Translations under genes and position numbers: made by a program
In this document: positions 17,139-25,660 of the stretch, in pieces
Numbering within the stretch: position 1 is the first letter of the stretch
Layout of the letters: each line of letters starts with the position of its first letter
DNA from: an uncultured Bacteroidales bacterium
GTDB lineage: Bacteria; Bacteroidota; Bacteroidia; Bacteroidales; F082
Direction of reading: 5' to 3'
Length of the DNA: 64,000 nt
Assembly (NCBI GenBank): GCA_946407975.1
Contig: CAMJQC010000003.1
Location: 1-64,000 of the forward strand
The notes under the pieces: generated by a model
The model's database searches: none
What the model was told of the DNA's origin: nothing
Seen by the model: the letters and a program-made list of their open reading frames with translations, nothing else

Positions 17139-18985
17139 TGAAACGGTCCATTCTCTGCATAGTTTTTCTCTGCCTTATCGCCATTGCTTCGGCACAAATC
17201 GTAAAACAACCAGCCGGCTCCAAATCCGTTGGTAATGACCAACAAAAAATCGACAACCAGTTGGCCAACAAGTTCTTCCAAGAACAGGATTATGAAAATG
17301 CCAAGCTAGTATACGACAAACTCTATAAAAACTATCATCAAAACAATCATTTCAACCAATACATCGAATGTCTGATCCGTCTCAAAGACTATGAGGAAGC
17401 CGAGAAAAAACTAAAGCGTTTTATCCAAGACAATCCCACCCATTACAAGTCAAAAGCCGACCTCCTCTATATTTATAGCCTTCAGGAAGACAAAAAAACC
17501 AAAGCGGACAAGTTCTTTAGCGAACTGCTCAAGAACATGCCCGACAATAGCGCCAGCGTCAAAAGCCTTTCGTCATCACTGCGAAACAGAAGCCTGAACG
17601 ACAAAGCCCTGCTATTGCTCGAAAAAGCCGAAAAGGAAAGCAAACAAGGCGAGCACTACTATATGGAACGCGCCTCGATTTATCAAGCGATGATCAACTA
17701 TCACGAGGCCTTTAAATACTATTTTTTAGAACTTGACACGCATCCTGAACAGTATAAAAACATCAAGAACAAACTGCAAACCTTATTGTTGTACGACGTC
17801 AACAAAAGCATCACAGAAGAGATGCGCATCGCCCTGCTGAAAGAGACGCAGGAGAAACCAGACAACGTGCAGTTTGCCGAACTATTGGTCTGGCTGGCCC
17901 TACAAGAAGAAGACTACGACATTGCTTTGCTACAAAGCCAAAGCATCGACAGACGCATCGGAAATCAAGAAGGGCAAATCCTGGAACTCGCCGGCATCTG
18001 CCTCAACAACAAACAATTCGACATCGCGCTAGAAGGATATGAATATGTTTACAACAAAGGTAAAGAGAGTCCATTCTACGGTGAGGCTTTAGCCGGCATT
18101 ATCAATACAGACTATAACAAGCTAGAAGACAGGCATACTTATGACCGGAAACCCTACGAGAATCTGTCGAAGACCATCACGCAAGCCTACGAAGAGCTCA
18201 ACAGCAAAGAAGCGCCAAGACTCGCCATGATTCAAGCCGACATCTTTGCCTATCACCTCGACAAAAGCGATGAAGCCATAGCACTGCTGCAACAGCATAT
18301 CGAGAACACTTTCGATTCTAACGAAAAGTCAAAGCTCAAGCTCAAGCTGGCCGACATATATCTCTATCAAGACGAGGTATGGGAGGCCACCCTGCTCTAC
18401 AGCCAGGTCGACAAAAGCATGAAGGAAGAGCCTCTGGGGCACGAAGCACGCTTCAAAAACGCCCAACTGCGTTACTTCATCGGCGAATTCGACTGGGCGC
18501 AAGCCCAACTCAAAGTGCTCAAAGCGGCCACCTCGAAACTCATTGCCAACGACGCCATGACACTCTCGCTTATCATCAGCGATAACCTTGAATCGGACAC
18601 CACCGGTACCGAGCTGCGCCGTCTGTCACGCGCCGACTATTGCATCTACCGCCAACGCGACGACAAAGCCCTTCCCGTCCTCGATTCCATCATCAGCAGC
18701 GGCAACGAAACCAGCGTACCCCATGCCCTTTTCCGCAAAGCGGAACTGGAAGAAAAAGCGCAAGACTACAACGCCGCACGCAGCCATTTCATGGACATCG
18801 CGACCCGCTACTCCTACAGTTATATGGCCGACGACGCCCTGATGCATGCCGCCTTGCTTGACCAGAACCGTCTCAACGACCCGGGTGCTGCCATGGAAAA
18901 CTACGAGCGGCTCATCGACCAATACCCCACGAGCATCTTCGCGGCCCAAGCCAAAAAAAACTACAGAAAACTGCAAAACCGATGA
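17138..18985 (+). CDS. Secreted TPR-repeat protein
   Basis: The 615-residue protein has a signal peptide (MKRSILCIVFLCLIAIASAQ) and then helical repeats over nearly its whole length. TPR-like helix pairs are seen in DYENAKLVYDKLYKNY, DYEEAEKKLKRFI and DKSDEAIALLQQHI. TPR arrays mediate protein contacts, here in the periplasm or at the surface. The ATG that overlaps the preceding stop was preferred over a TTG three bases upstream. Its stop codon overlaps the rsmA start by four bases, placing it in a three-gene operon with an unrelated rRNA methylase. Confidence 0.8.
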   Translation: MKRSILCIVFLCLIAIASAQIVKQPAGSKSVGNDQQKIDNQLANKFFQEQDYENAKLVYDKLYKNYHQNNHFNQYIECLIRLKDYEEAEKKLKRFIQDNPTHYKSKADLLYIYSLQEDKKTKADKFFSELLKNMPDNSASVKSLSSSLRNRSLNDKALLLLEKAEKESKQGEHYYMERASIYQAMINYHEAFKYYFLELDTHPEQYKNIKNKLQTLLLYDVNKSITEEMRIALLKETQEKPDNVQFAELLVWLALQEEDYDIALLQSQSIDRRIGNQEGQILELAGICLNNKQFDIALEGYEYVYNKGKESPFYGEALAGIINTDYNKLEDRHTYDRKPYENLSKTITQAYEELNSKEAPRLAMIQADIFAYHLDKSDEAIALLQQHIENTFDSNEKSKLKLKLADIYLYQDEVWEATLLYSQVDKSMKEEPLGHEARFKNAQLRYFIGEFDWAQAQLKVLKAATSKLIANDAMTLSLIISDNLESDTTGTELRRLSRADYCIYRQRDDKALPVLDSIISSGNETSVPHALFRKAELEEKAQDYNAARSHFMDIATRYSYSYMADDALMHAALLDQNRLNDPGAAMENYERLIDQYPTSIFAAQAKKNYRKLQNR

Positions 18986-19761
18986 ACCCTGTCAGACCTA
19001 AAAAAAGCCTCGGTCAGCACTTCCTGACCGACCAGAACATCGCTCACGACATCGTGGCGCAACTCTCCGATGGACTGGAGACTGTCATCGAAGTGGGCGC
19101 AGGCACCGGCGTGCTCACCCAACACATGGTCAATGACCTCAAGGACAAGTTCTATGTCATCGAGATCGACACCGAGTCGGTGGAATACCTCGAGCAGCAC
19201 TTCCCCATGCTCGGCGACCACCTCATCCACGATGACTTCCTCCGCTGTGACCTGTCACGTTTCGGACAGCAGAACATGGCCATCATCGGCAACTTCCCCT
19301 ATAACATCAGCAGCCAGATCTTCTTCCATGTTTTGAAGCACAAAGACCAGGTCGTCGAAGTGGTCGGCATGGTGCAGAAAGAGATGGCCGAACGCATGGC
19401 CGCCAAGGAAGGCAGCAAGACCTACGGCATCCTGAGCGTGCTTTTACAAGCCTGGTACGACATCGACTACCTGTTCACGGTGCACGAGCACGTGTTCAGT
19501 CCGCCACCCAAGGTGAAGTCGGCCGTCATCAAGATGCGGCGCAACGCCGTCACAAACCTGGGTTGCGACGAGCAGCTCTTCACCACCATCGTCAAGCAGG
19601 CTTTCAACCAGCGACGCAAAACCATGCGCAACTCACTGCGCACCCTGCTTAGCACCGACATCATCGGCGATGTCGTATTCGACAAACGGCCGGAACAGCT
19701 CTCGGTAAAGGAATTCATTGACCTGACCAATCTCATTGGGAGTCATAGAGCGAACCCGTAA
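18982..19761 (+). CDS. rsmA: 16S rRNA (A1518/A1519) dimethyltransferase RsmA (KsgA)
   Basis: This enzyme dimethylates two adjacent adenines in the 3' loop of 16S rRNA with S-adenosylmethionine. Signatures are KKSLGQHFLTDQNIA near the N-terminus, the SAM-binding VIEVGAGTGVLT, and the catalytic NFPYNISSQ. The 259-residue length is normal. Its start overlaps the TPR gene stop (ATGA). It is convergent with the LolE-like gene, 30 bases apart. Confidence 0.96.
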   Translation: MNPVRPKKSLGQHFLTDQNIAHDIVAQLSDGLETVIEVGAGTGVLTQHMVNDLKDKFYVIEIDTESVEYLEQHFPMLGDHLIHDDFLRCDLSRFGQQNMAIIGNFPYNISSQIFFHVLKHKDQVVEVVGMVQKEMAERMAAKEGSKTYGILSVLLQAWYDIDYLFTVHEHVFSPPPKVKSAVIKMRRNAVTNLGCDEQLFTTIVKQAFNQRRKTMRNSLRTLLSTDIIGDVVFDKRPEQLSVKEFIDLTNLIGSHRANP

Positions 19762-19791
19762 GCACTAGGTTTTATTATTGAGCGTGGAGCA

Positions 19792-21030
19792 TCATCCCTC
19801 TTGGGCATCCAAAGACGTCTCTCTCTTCAGAGCATGACGCACGGTAAGCCATGCCGAGACGCCGCCAACTGCCAGGATAGTAGCGAGGATGAGCAGCACA
19901 TCCTTCAGTTTCAGCATCACGGGATACGCCTCGACAATATAATTGCCGCTCGAGCCGAACTTGACAAAACCGAATTGCTGCTGCAAGAGCACTACGATGA
20001 CGCCCAGAATCAAACCGACAAGTCCGCCCGCCAAAGCGATCAGCAGACCTTCGTCCATGAAAAGACGGAAACGGAAACGACGGTCGGCACCCAAAGCGGA
20101 GAGTGTGGCGCTGTCCTTCCGCTTCTCAATCATCAGCATGGAAAGTGAGCCGATGACGTTGAAAGTGGCCAGGATGAGGATGAACGTCAAGATGATGTAA
20201 ACCGCCCATTTCTCTGAACGCATTATTTTGTATAGCGTCTCCTGCTGCTCTCTCTGGTCTTTGATGGTATAGCCATCACCTAAGCGTGAAGACACGGCTC
20301 TTTTAACCTTACGCAAGTCGCTTTTTGATTTCAGGAAAATCTCTACATCGGTCGCCTTATCGTCATATTCCAGCAGTCCCGACAGCCATTCGAAAGGCAC
20401 CAGCACAAGCTGCTCGTCCATTTCTTGTTGCGTTGAAAAAACGCCCCCGACGGACAACACATCCGAATTGAAACTGTTTTCCAGGTTCATGGTAGAGGCC
20501 ACGCCCCGTTTAGGTACATAAACACGCAACATGGCATAAGGATCATAGGCATTGATGCCCAGATACCACGCCACGCCAGACCCGGGAATGGCAAAAGCGT
20601 GCTCGCTATCAATCAACGAAAGCGGTTCCCCGTCAAAAGAAGCCTCTTGGAAACGGGTCAACCGCTCATAGTCAGGAGCGATGCCTTTCACCTGGCCGAT
20701 ATGTTGCTTGTCGTTGGCACGGAAAAGCGCGTCTTCGGTTAAGGAAGGAAAGGCAAAGCTGACGCCATCGATAGACGCCAAATCGTCTAAAGGAAAAGCT
20801 TTCAAGTCGATGGTTTTGCCTTTTTCTGAGGCAATCAACAAATCAGGGGCAAGACGGTTATTCAGGGTTGCGACGACATTCTCGATGCCGTTGAACGCTG
20901 ACAGCACTACAATCAAAGCGAAAGCCGCAACGCTGATACTCACAATGGAAATCCAGGTGATGATGTTGATCAGGTTATGGCTCTTCTTGGCTACCAGGTA
21001 GCGCTTCGCTATGAAGAATGGCGTGTTCAC
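19792..21030 (-). CDS. LolC/LolE-type ABC transporter permease (FtsX family)
   Basis: This family forms the inner-membrane part of the complex that releases lipoproteins towards the outer membrane. The 412-residue protein has one N-terminal membrane helix (about 20-45), a periplasmic domain of about 220 residues and three C-terminal helices (from about 270), the FtsX layout. The N-terminus FIAKRYLVAKKSHNLINII is typical of LolC/E. Translation starts at GTG, overlapping the rbfA stop in GTGA. The LolD ATPase is not in the window. Another MacB-like role is possible but less likely. Confidence 0.85.
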   Translation of the reverse strand: MNTPFFIAKRYLVAKKSHNLINIITWISIVSISVAAFALIVVLSAFNGIENVVATLNNRLAPDLLIASEKGKTIDLKAFPLDDLASIDGVSFAFPSLTEDALFRANDKQHIGQVKGIAPDYERLTRFQEASFDGEPLSLIDSEHAFAIPGSGVAWYLGINAYDPYAMLRVYVPKRGVASTMNLENSFNSDVLSVGGVFSTQQEMDEQLVLVPFEWLSGLLEYDDKATDVEIFLKSKSDLRKVKRAVSSRLGDGYTIKDQREQQETLYKIMRSEKWAVYIILTFILILATFNVIGSLSMLMIEKRKDSATLSALGADRRFRFRLFMDEGLLIALAGGLVGLILGVIVVLLQQQFGFVKFGSSGNYIVEAYPVMLKLKDVLLILATILAVGGVSAWLTVRHALKRETSLDAQEG

Positions 21031-21371
21031 TTGTCAGGATGCAGCAAGTTGTCGATGTTCTCAATATAATCCAAAGAATCATCCTGATAGAATCGCAATT
21101 CAGGGATGATACGGACCTGATGGCGGATGCGATTGCCCAACAGACCGCGAATGGCTCTGGTATTCTGACTCACTTCATCAACGACCTTTTGTTTGTCATC
21201 CACACCGAATATACTCAGATAGACTTTCGCATACGACAGGTCGGAAGTGACGTTGACACGGGTCACGGTTATCATCAAAGAAGGCACTGCTGGGCGCAAA
21301 TCCTTCTGAAAAATATCTCCCAACTCCTTCTGAATCAACTTGTTGATTTTTTCTAATCTTTTACTCTCCAT
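21027..21371 (-). CDS. rbfA: Ribosome-binding factor A
   Basis: RbfA helps mature the 30S subunit by acting on the 16S 5' end. The 114-residue KH-like protein starts with RLEKINKLIQKELGDIFQK and has the conserved ITVTRVNVTSDLSYAKVYLS strand-helix region and LRFYQDDSLDY near the end. Its stop overlaps the start of the downstream permease gene by four bases. It has its own -7 box. Confidence 0.95.
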   Translation of the reverse strand: MESKRLEKINKLIQKELGDIFQKDLRPAVPSLMITVTRVNVTSDLSYAKVYLSIFGVDDKQKVVDEVSQNTRAIRGLLGNRIRHQVRIIPELRFYQDDSLDYIENIDNLLHPDK

Positions 21372-21406
21372 AATACAATCTCTCTGTTTTGCTCTATTTT
21401 AGGCTG

Positions 21407-21414
21407 CAAAGGTA
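21407..21414 (-). promoter_or_regulatory. -7 box of rbfA
   Basis: TACCTTTG on the minus strand, 35 bases before the start codon, in the gap after dtd. Confidence 0.5.
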
Positions 21415-21426
21415 CGAAGAAAAAAT

Positions 21427-21879
21427 CTATTCCTTGTTTTTCGTGTCGAGCAGGATGGTAACTGGGCCGTCATTGACCAGTTCCACTTCCATCATGGCGC
21501 CAAACTCACCGCTTTGAACGGGACGGCCGGAGACCTCTTCCAGACGTTGCAGGAACCGTTCATACAACGGCATCGCCGCCTCGGGACGAGCAGCGCGGAT
21601 GAAACTCGGACGGTTGCCTTTCTTCGTCAAGGCATGCAGTGTAAACTGACTCACCACAAGGAAAGAGCCTTCCACTTGCCTGATATCCAGGTTCATGCTA
21701 TCCTGCTCATCGGCAAAGATGCGGAGTTTCGACAATTTGGCGCAAAGCCATTCTATATCTTCTTCAGCATCCGCTTCTTCAATGCCGAGCAAAATCAGCA
21801 TACCCAACCCGATTTCCGACTTGATCTTTCCGTCGATACGGACGGAAGCGCGTGAAGTCCTTTGCGCTACGACTCTCAT
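21427..21879 (-). CDS. dtd: D-aminoacyl-tRNA deacylase
   Basis: This proofreading enzyme removes D-amino acids, and glycine mischarged on tRNA-Ala, from tRNA. The 150-residue protein shows the two active-site motifs: SQFTLHA around residue 80 and NDGPVT near residue 138, the Gly-cisPro loop. It starts with MRVVAQRTSRASV, as relatives do. It begins one base after the holA stop, so it lies in the amn-holA-dtd cluster. Confidence 0.95.
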   Translation of the reverse strand: MRVVAQRTSRASVRIDGKIKSEIGLGMLILLGIEEADAEEDIEWLCAKLSKLRIFADEQDSMNLDIRQVEGSFLVVSQFTLHALTKKGNRPSFIRAARPEAAMPLYERFLQRLEEVSGRPVQSGEFGAMMEVELVNDGPVTILLDTKNKE

Positions 21880-21880
21880 A

Positions 21881-22879
21881 TCAATGAATCAGTTTGAACA
21901 ACATTTCCCGATACAGATCCTTCTCACCCGTATCGCCTACATTGTAGCCAACCGCCTTGAGTTCATACTCGCGCAACACGCCGATGCAACGCACGCAATC
22001 GGCAATGGAATAGTTGCGCAAGGCGCCCATATAGTCCTTCACGAAGAATGGATTGACGCCTAAAGCGGTCGCCAATCCTCCCTGTGACTTATCCGTCGCA
22101 TAATGTGCCTTGAGCAGTTTGGTAAAATAGCCATACAGTGCGATAGCGGTCACCAGCAACGGCGTGTCTTTGGCATTATCGGCAAAATAATTCACGATGC
22201 GGTTGGCTTTCAGCACGTCGCGCATACCGAGGGCGTTTTGCAATTCGAAGACGTTGAAATCCTTTGAGATGCCGATGTTGCGTTCCACATCCTCATCATC
22301 GATACGTTTGCGGTTGGGCAAAGCGATGGTCAGTTTCTTCAACTCGTTGCAGACCTTGTGCAGGTCCGTGCCAAGGTAATCGGCGAGCATCTGCGTCGCC
22401 TTGGGCGTGATGGAATAGCCCGCCTCGGCCATATAATTCGAGATCCACTGCGGGATGTTGTTATCATACAGTTTCTTCGACTCGAACAACACACCGCGTT
22501 TGTCGATCTGCTTGGCAAACGATTTCCGTTTGTCCAGTTTCTTGTACTTATAGGCGAAGACAAGCACTGTGGTTGGCGGGATGACGTCCAGGTACTTGTC
22601 GAATTCCTCAATATTCTTCACATCCTGCGCCTCTTTGACGATGACCACCATCCTGTCGCCCATCATCGGGAAGCTGCGTGCGTTGTTGGCGATGGTATCA
22701 ACATCCACATCGCGGCCATACATGATAATCTGATTGAAGGCCTTTTGCGTTTCATCAAGGGCTTCTTCCTCGATGGTATCGGAGATTACATCGATGAAAT
22801 AGGGTTCATCCCCCATCAGGAAATAAACCGGGGCGAACTTCTTTTCCCTTATGTCCTTAAGAATCTGGTCGTAAGTCAT
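21881..22879 (-). CDS. holA: DNA polymerase III delta subunit
   Basis: The delta subunit opens the beta clamp within the clamp loader. The protein has the N-terminal FAPVYFLMGDEPYFID block, the PTTVLVFAYKYKKLDKRK region and the C-terminal helical collar domain ending near YREMLFKLIH. An ATG at 22879 (332 residues, start MTYDQILKDI) was preferred over a TTG seven codons upstream. It fits between amn and dtd without overlap. Confidence 0.93.
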   Translation of the reverse strand: MTYDQILKDIREKKFAPVYFLMGDEPYFIDVISDTIEEEALDETQKAFNQIIMYGRDVDVDTIANNARSFPMMGDRMVVIVKEAQDVKNIEEFDKYLDVIPPTTVLVFAYKYKKLDKRKSFAKQIDKRGVLFESKKLYDNNIPQWISNYMAEAGYSITPKATQMLADYLGTDLHKVCNELKKLTIALPNRKRIDDEDVERNIGISKDFNVFELQNALGMRDVLKANRIVNYFADNAKDTPLLVTAIALYGYFTKLLKAHYATDKSQGGLATALGVNPFFVKDYMGALRNYSIADCVRCIGVLREYELKAVGYNVGDTGEKDLYREMLFKLIH

Positions 22880-22896
22880 AGGATGGACCGATGCAA

Positions 22897-23667
22897 TCAA
22901 TACTTCAGGTGTTTCACCGTGATGCCGTTGTTGATGAGCTGACGGAGCGAGTCAATGCCGATACGCAGATGCTCACCGACATATTTGCTGCTGACTTTCT
23001 TGTCGCTTTCCTCCGTCTTGATGCCTTCGGGCGTCATAGGGTTGTCGGAGACGAGCAGCAAGGCACCAGTAGGAATCTCATTATAAAAGCCGACCGAGAA
23101 GATAGTGGCCGTCTCCATATCGACCGCCATGCAACGGGTCCTCCTCAGGTAATTCTTAAACTCTTCGTCATGCTCCCAGACACGGCGGTTGGTGGTATAG
23201 ACGGTTCCGGTCCAATAGTCGCGGCCATAGTCACGGATGGTGGTAGAGATGGCTTTTTCCAGACTGAAAGCGGGCAAAGCCGGCACCTCAGGTGGGAAAT
23301 AGTCGTTCGAAGTACCTTCGCCACGGATGGCAGCGATGGGCAGGATGAGATCGCCAACCTGGTTTTTCTTCTTCACCCCGCCGCATTTGCCTAAAAAAAG
23401 GACGGCTTTAGGCTCGACGGCACCAAGAAGGTCCATGATAGTGGCAGCATTGGCACTACCCATGCTGAAGTTGATGATGGTAATCTCTCCATCGGAAGCG
23501 CAAGGCATGGCTTTGTCCCTGCCTATAACCTCTACGCCTTGCCATTCGGCAAACATGTTGACATAATTCTGGAAATTCGTCAGAAGGATGTACTTGCCGA
23601 ACTTCTCCAACGGCAAGCCTGTATAACGCGGCAGCCAGTTTTCTACGATCTCTCTCTTCGTCTTCAT
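22897..23667 (-). CDS. amn: AMP nucleosidase (short form)
   Basis: This enzyme cleaves AMP to adenine and ribose 5-phosphate. The 256-residue protein belongs to the nucleoside phosphorylase fold, with FLGKCGGVKKKNQVGDLILP, the acidic MAVDMETATIFSVG and the late LLLVSDNPMTPEG. It lacks the extra N-terminal domain of the proteobacterial enzyme and matches the short Bacteroidota type. The ATG at 23667 was chosen because the open frame upstream runs through the promoter. Another purine-nucleoside phosphorylase activity cannot be excluded. Confidence 0.85.
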   Translation of the reverse strand: MKTKREIVENWLPRYTGLPLEKFGKYILLTNFQNYVNMFAEWQGVEVIGRDKAMPCASDGEITIINFSMGSANAATIMDLLGAVEPKAVLFLGKCGGVKKKNQVGDLILPIAAIRGEGTSNDYFPPEVPALPAFSLEKAISTTIRDYGRDYWTGTVYTTNRRVWEHDEEFKNYLRRTRCMAVDMETATIFSVGFYNEIPTGALLLVSDNPMTPEGIKTEESDKKVSSKYVGEHLRIGIDSLRQLINNGITVKHLKY

Positions 23668-23684
23668 AAACCGAAACTTTTCTG

Positions 23685-23692
23685 CAAAGATA
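23685..23692 (-). promoter_or_regulatory. -7 box of amn
   Basis: TATCTTTG on the minus strand, 17 bases before the chosen amn start codon. It supports that start over the longer frame. Confidence 0.6.
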
Positions 23693-23736
23693 TCTTTTTT
23701 TTGCACATAAACCCCAACAAATACCATGGGAGGTTG

Positions 23737-23744
23737 TATCTTTG
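23737..23744 (+). promoter_or_regulatory. -7 box of the radical SAM gene
   Basis: TATCTTTG, 18 bases before the ATG; it covers an upstream in-frame TTG and so rules out that start. Confidence 0.6.
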
Positions 23745-23762
23745 CAGAAAATTCAACAAAAC

Positions 23763-24539
23763 ATGGGGATTTTATTCAACGACCTGGTCTTTGGACCCTT
23801 GCAAAGCCGACGTCTTGGCATCTCGCTCGGCGTCAATCTGATGCCAAAAGCAGGCAAGATCTGCTCCTTCGACTGCATCTACTGTGAGTGCGGCTGGGGT
23901 GACTTCCAAAAAGAATCCGGACTGACCCGGCCCAATGCCGACGCCATCGAACAAGCCTTGGAAACCCGTTTGAAGGAACTGCACGGCACTGAGATAGAGC
24001 CAGAAAGCATCACCTTCTCAGGCAATGGCGAACCCACCCTGCATCCCCAATTTCCCGACATCGTTGATCGAGTCATCCGCCTCCGTGACCTGTATTGTCC
24101 AAAAGCCGTCATCAGCGTGCTCACCAACGGTTCCCGCATCGGTGACAACAAAGTGTTTGCCGCACTCAACAAGGTGGAAAACAACATCGTCAAGCTTGAC
24201 GGGGGCAGCCAGGCATGCATCGAAGCCATCAACTTGCCGCATTATGCCTTCGACCTGACCGAATACATTGAACAGATGAAACGTTTTGAGGGCCGCCTTA
24301 CCATACAGACCCTCTTCCTGAGGGGCACCCATAACGGAAAGCGCATCGACAACACGACCGAAGAGGAGGTGAGCCTATGGATCGGGCATCTTAAAGCCAT
24401 CAAGCCGCGACGGGTAATGCTGTACGTCATCGAACGTGCCACCCCTGAACAGGACCTTGAGAAACTTAGTAAAGAAGAGCTGGAAGACATTGCCGAAAAA
24501 GTCAGGGCGCTGGACATTGAAGCTGAAATCTATGCATGA
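23763..24539 (+). CDS. Radical SAM protein (COG0731-like), substrate unknown
   Basis: The 258-residue protein has the iron-sulfur motif C-x3-C-x2-C at Cys34, Cys38 and Cys41, preceded by VFGPLQSRRLGISLGVN, a hallmark of a widespread uncharacterised radical SAM group related to COG0731. FSGNGEPTLHPQF further on is the family SAM-binding motif. No extra iron-sulfur domain is seen. The reaction is unknown. The stop codon overlaps the next gene in ATGA, so translation is coupled to a small protein made of 25-residue repeats, which could be its partner or substrate (inference). Confidence 0.85.
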   Translation: MGILFNDLVFGPLQSRRLGISLGVNLMPKAGKICSFDCIYCECGWGDFQKESGLTRPNADAIEQALETRLKELHGTEIEPESITFSGNGEPTLHPQFPDIVDRVIRLRDLYCPKAVISVLTNGSRIGDNKVFAALNKVENNIVKLDGGSQACIEAINLPHYAFDLTEYIEQMKRFEGRLTIQTLFLRGTHNGKRIDNTTEEEVSLWIGHLKAIKPRRVMLYVIERATPEQDLEKLSKEELEDIAEKVRALDIEAEIYA

Positions 24540-24940
24540 TGGAAAAGTATCCCGTTAGAATACTCATGGCGTTCGCCTGCACTTTCGACCCAGGAGGCGA
24601 AGAATTCTTCGAATGGCTGATGCGTAACGGCTATCCCGAGCTGGGGGCTTTGAGCCACGCCATCCAGGGCGACACCGAAGCCAAAGACTGGCTCATGAAA
24701 AACGGCTTCCCGCAGTATGCCGCCCTCGACAGCGCCATCGACGAAGTGGAAGAAGCACAGGAATGGTTAAGGAAAAACCGTTTTGAACTGTTACTCGTGC
24801 TTTCTCATGCCATTAATAACTACCAAGACGCTTTGGAATGGTTTCAGAAAAGAGAGCTGGAGATTTTCATCATCATCGCGAAGAAAATACGCAAATACCT
24901 AGATAACAAATACTTAGACTATCATAAGATTCATTTTTAG
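24536..24940 (+). CDS. Small protein with four exact 25-residue helical repeats
   Basis: No family was recognised with confidence. The 134-residue protein holds four gapless repeats of 25 residues, with Trp at 27, 52, 77 and 102 and Ile at 43, 68, 93 and 118. Each unit reads roughly E-W-L-x-K-N-x-F/Y, a short hydrophobic helix, then A-I. The pattern suggests stacked helix pairs, as in small solenoid proteins. There is no signal peptide, and the C-terminus is basic. It overlaps the radical SAM gene by four bases (or one, if the second ATG is used). Confidence 0.75.
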   Translation: MMEKYPVRILMAFACTFDPGGEEFFEWLMRNGYPELGALSHAIQGDTEAKDWLMKNGFPQYAALDSAIDEVEEAQEWLRKNRFELLLVLSHAINNYQDALEWFQKRELEIFIIIAKKIRKYLDNKYLDYHKIHF

Positions 24941-24980
24941 GACAAAGAATTTTTTTTGTATTTCATAAAGGAAAAAATAA

Positions 24981-24988
24981 TAACTTTG
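24981..24988 (+). promoter_or_regulatory. -7 box upstream of the single-pass membrane protein gene
   Basis: TAACTTTG, 46 bases before the ATG, in the short AT-rich gap after the repeat-protein gene. Confidence 0.55.
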
Positions 24989-25034
24989 CGCCACAGGAAA
25001 ATCGATTATTATCAATAGCTAAATAAAAAAGAAA

Positions 25035-25649
25035 ATGAACGTAAAAAGATTCCTCATCAACATCGTTTTACTCGCTGTTGCTGTCTTTTTGGCCATCATG
25101 CTCATCAAAAGCATTCAGGCTCCTATCAAATTCGGTAACGCTCAAAAAGAGCGCGAGGCTAAGGTCATCCAAGGTCTGAAAGACATTCGTGATGCTGAGA
25201 TCCAGTACAAACAAGCCAATGGCGTTTACACTGGCAGTTTCGACACCCTGATTGCTTTCTGTCAAAAAGGTGAAATCCCGATCGTCAACATCATCCCCGA
25301 CCCGAACGACACCACCTTCACCAAAACCATCAACGATACCTTGGGCTACATCAGCATTTTGGACTCTTTGTTTGGCAAGAGAGAAGGCTTTGATATCAAC
25401 AACCTGCGCAATGTGCCTTTCAGCGATCCCGTTCAGCCCTTTGAACTGGAAGCCGGCATGATTCAACGCAGCGGCATCAAGATCCCTGTCTTCCAGGCTC
25501 AGACTCCTTACGAAGTTTACCTGAAAGGTCTTGACGAACAGCGTATCCTCAACGCCAAAGCTGAGAAGGAAAGCATCGAAAGATATGCTGGCCTGAAAGT
25601 GGGTTCGATGGAAGAAGCCTCTACGGAAGGCAATTGGGACCAACTCTAA
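25035..25649 (+). CDS. Conserved hypothetical single-pass membrane protein
   Basis: The 204-residue protein starts with one membrane segment (about 7-27) after MNVKRF, followed by a charged helix with EREAKVIQGLKDIRDAEIQYK and a soluble domain. That opening (signal anchor, then an amphipathic helix, then YxxxxGxYTGSFDTL) recalls pseudopilin-like proteins but lacks a prepilin cleavage site. I do not know a function. It is followed by the DUF3822 gene after 11 bases, probably in one operon with rsmD. Confidence 0.75.
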   Translation: MNVKRFLINIVLLAVAVFLAIMLIKSIQAPIKFGNAQKEREAKVIQGLKDIRDAEIQYKQANGVYTGSFDTLIAFCQKGEIPIVNIIPDPNDTTFTKTINDTLGYISILDSLFGKREGFDINNLRNVPFSDPVQPFELEAGMIQRSGIKIPVFQAQTPYEVYLKGLDEQRILNAKAEKESIERYAGLKVGSMEEASTEGNWDQL

Positions 25650-25660
25650 ACATCGCGTGA

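Noticed and set aside
21881..22900. TTG start of holA seven codons upstream
   Set aside because: The ATG at 22879 gives the family-typical N-terminus and avoids overlap with amn.
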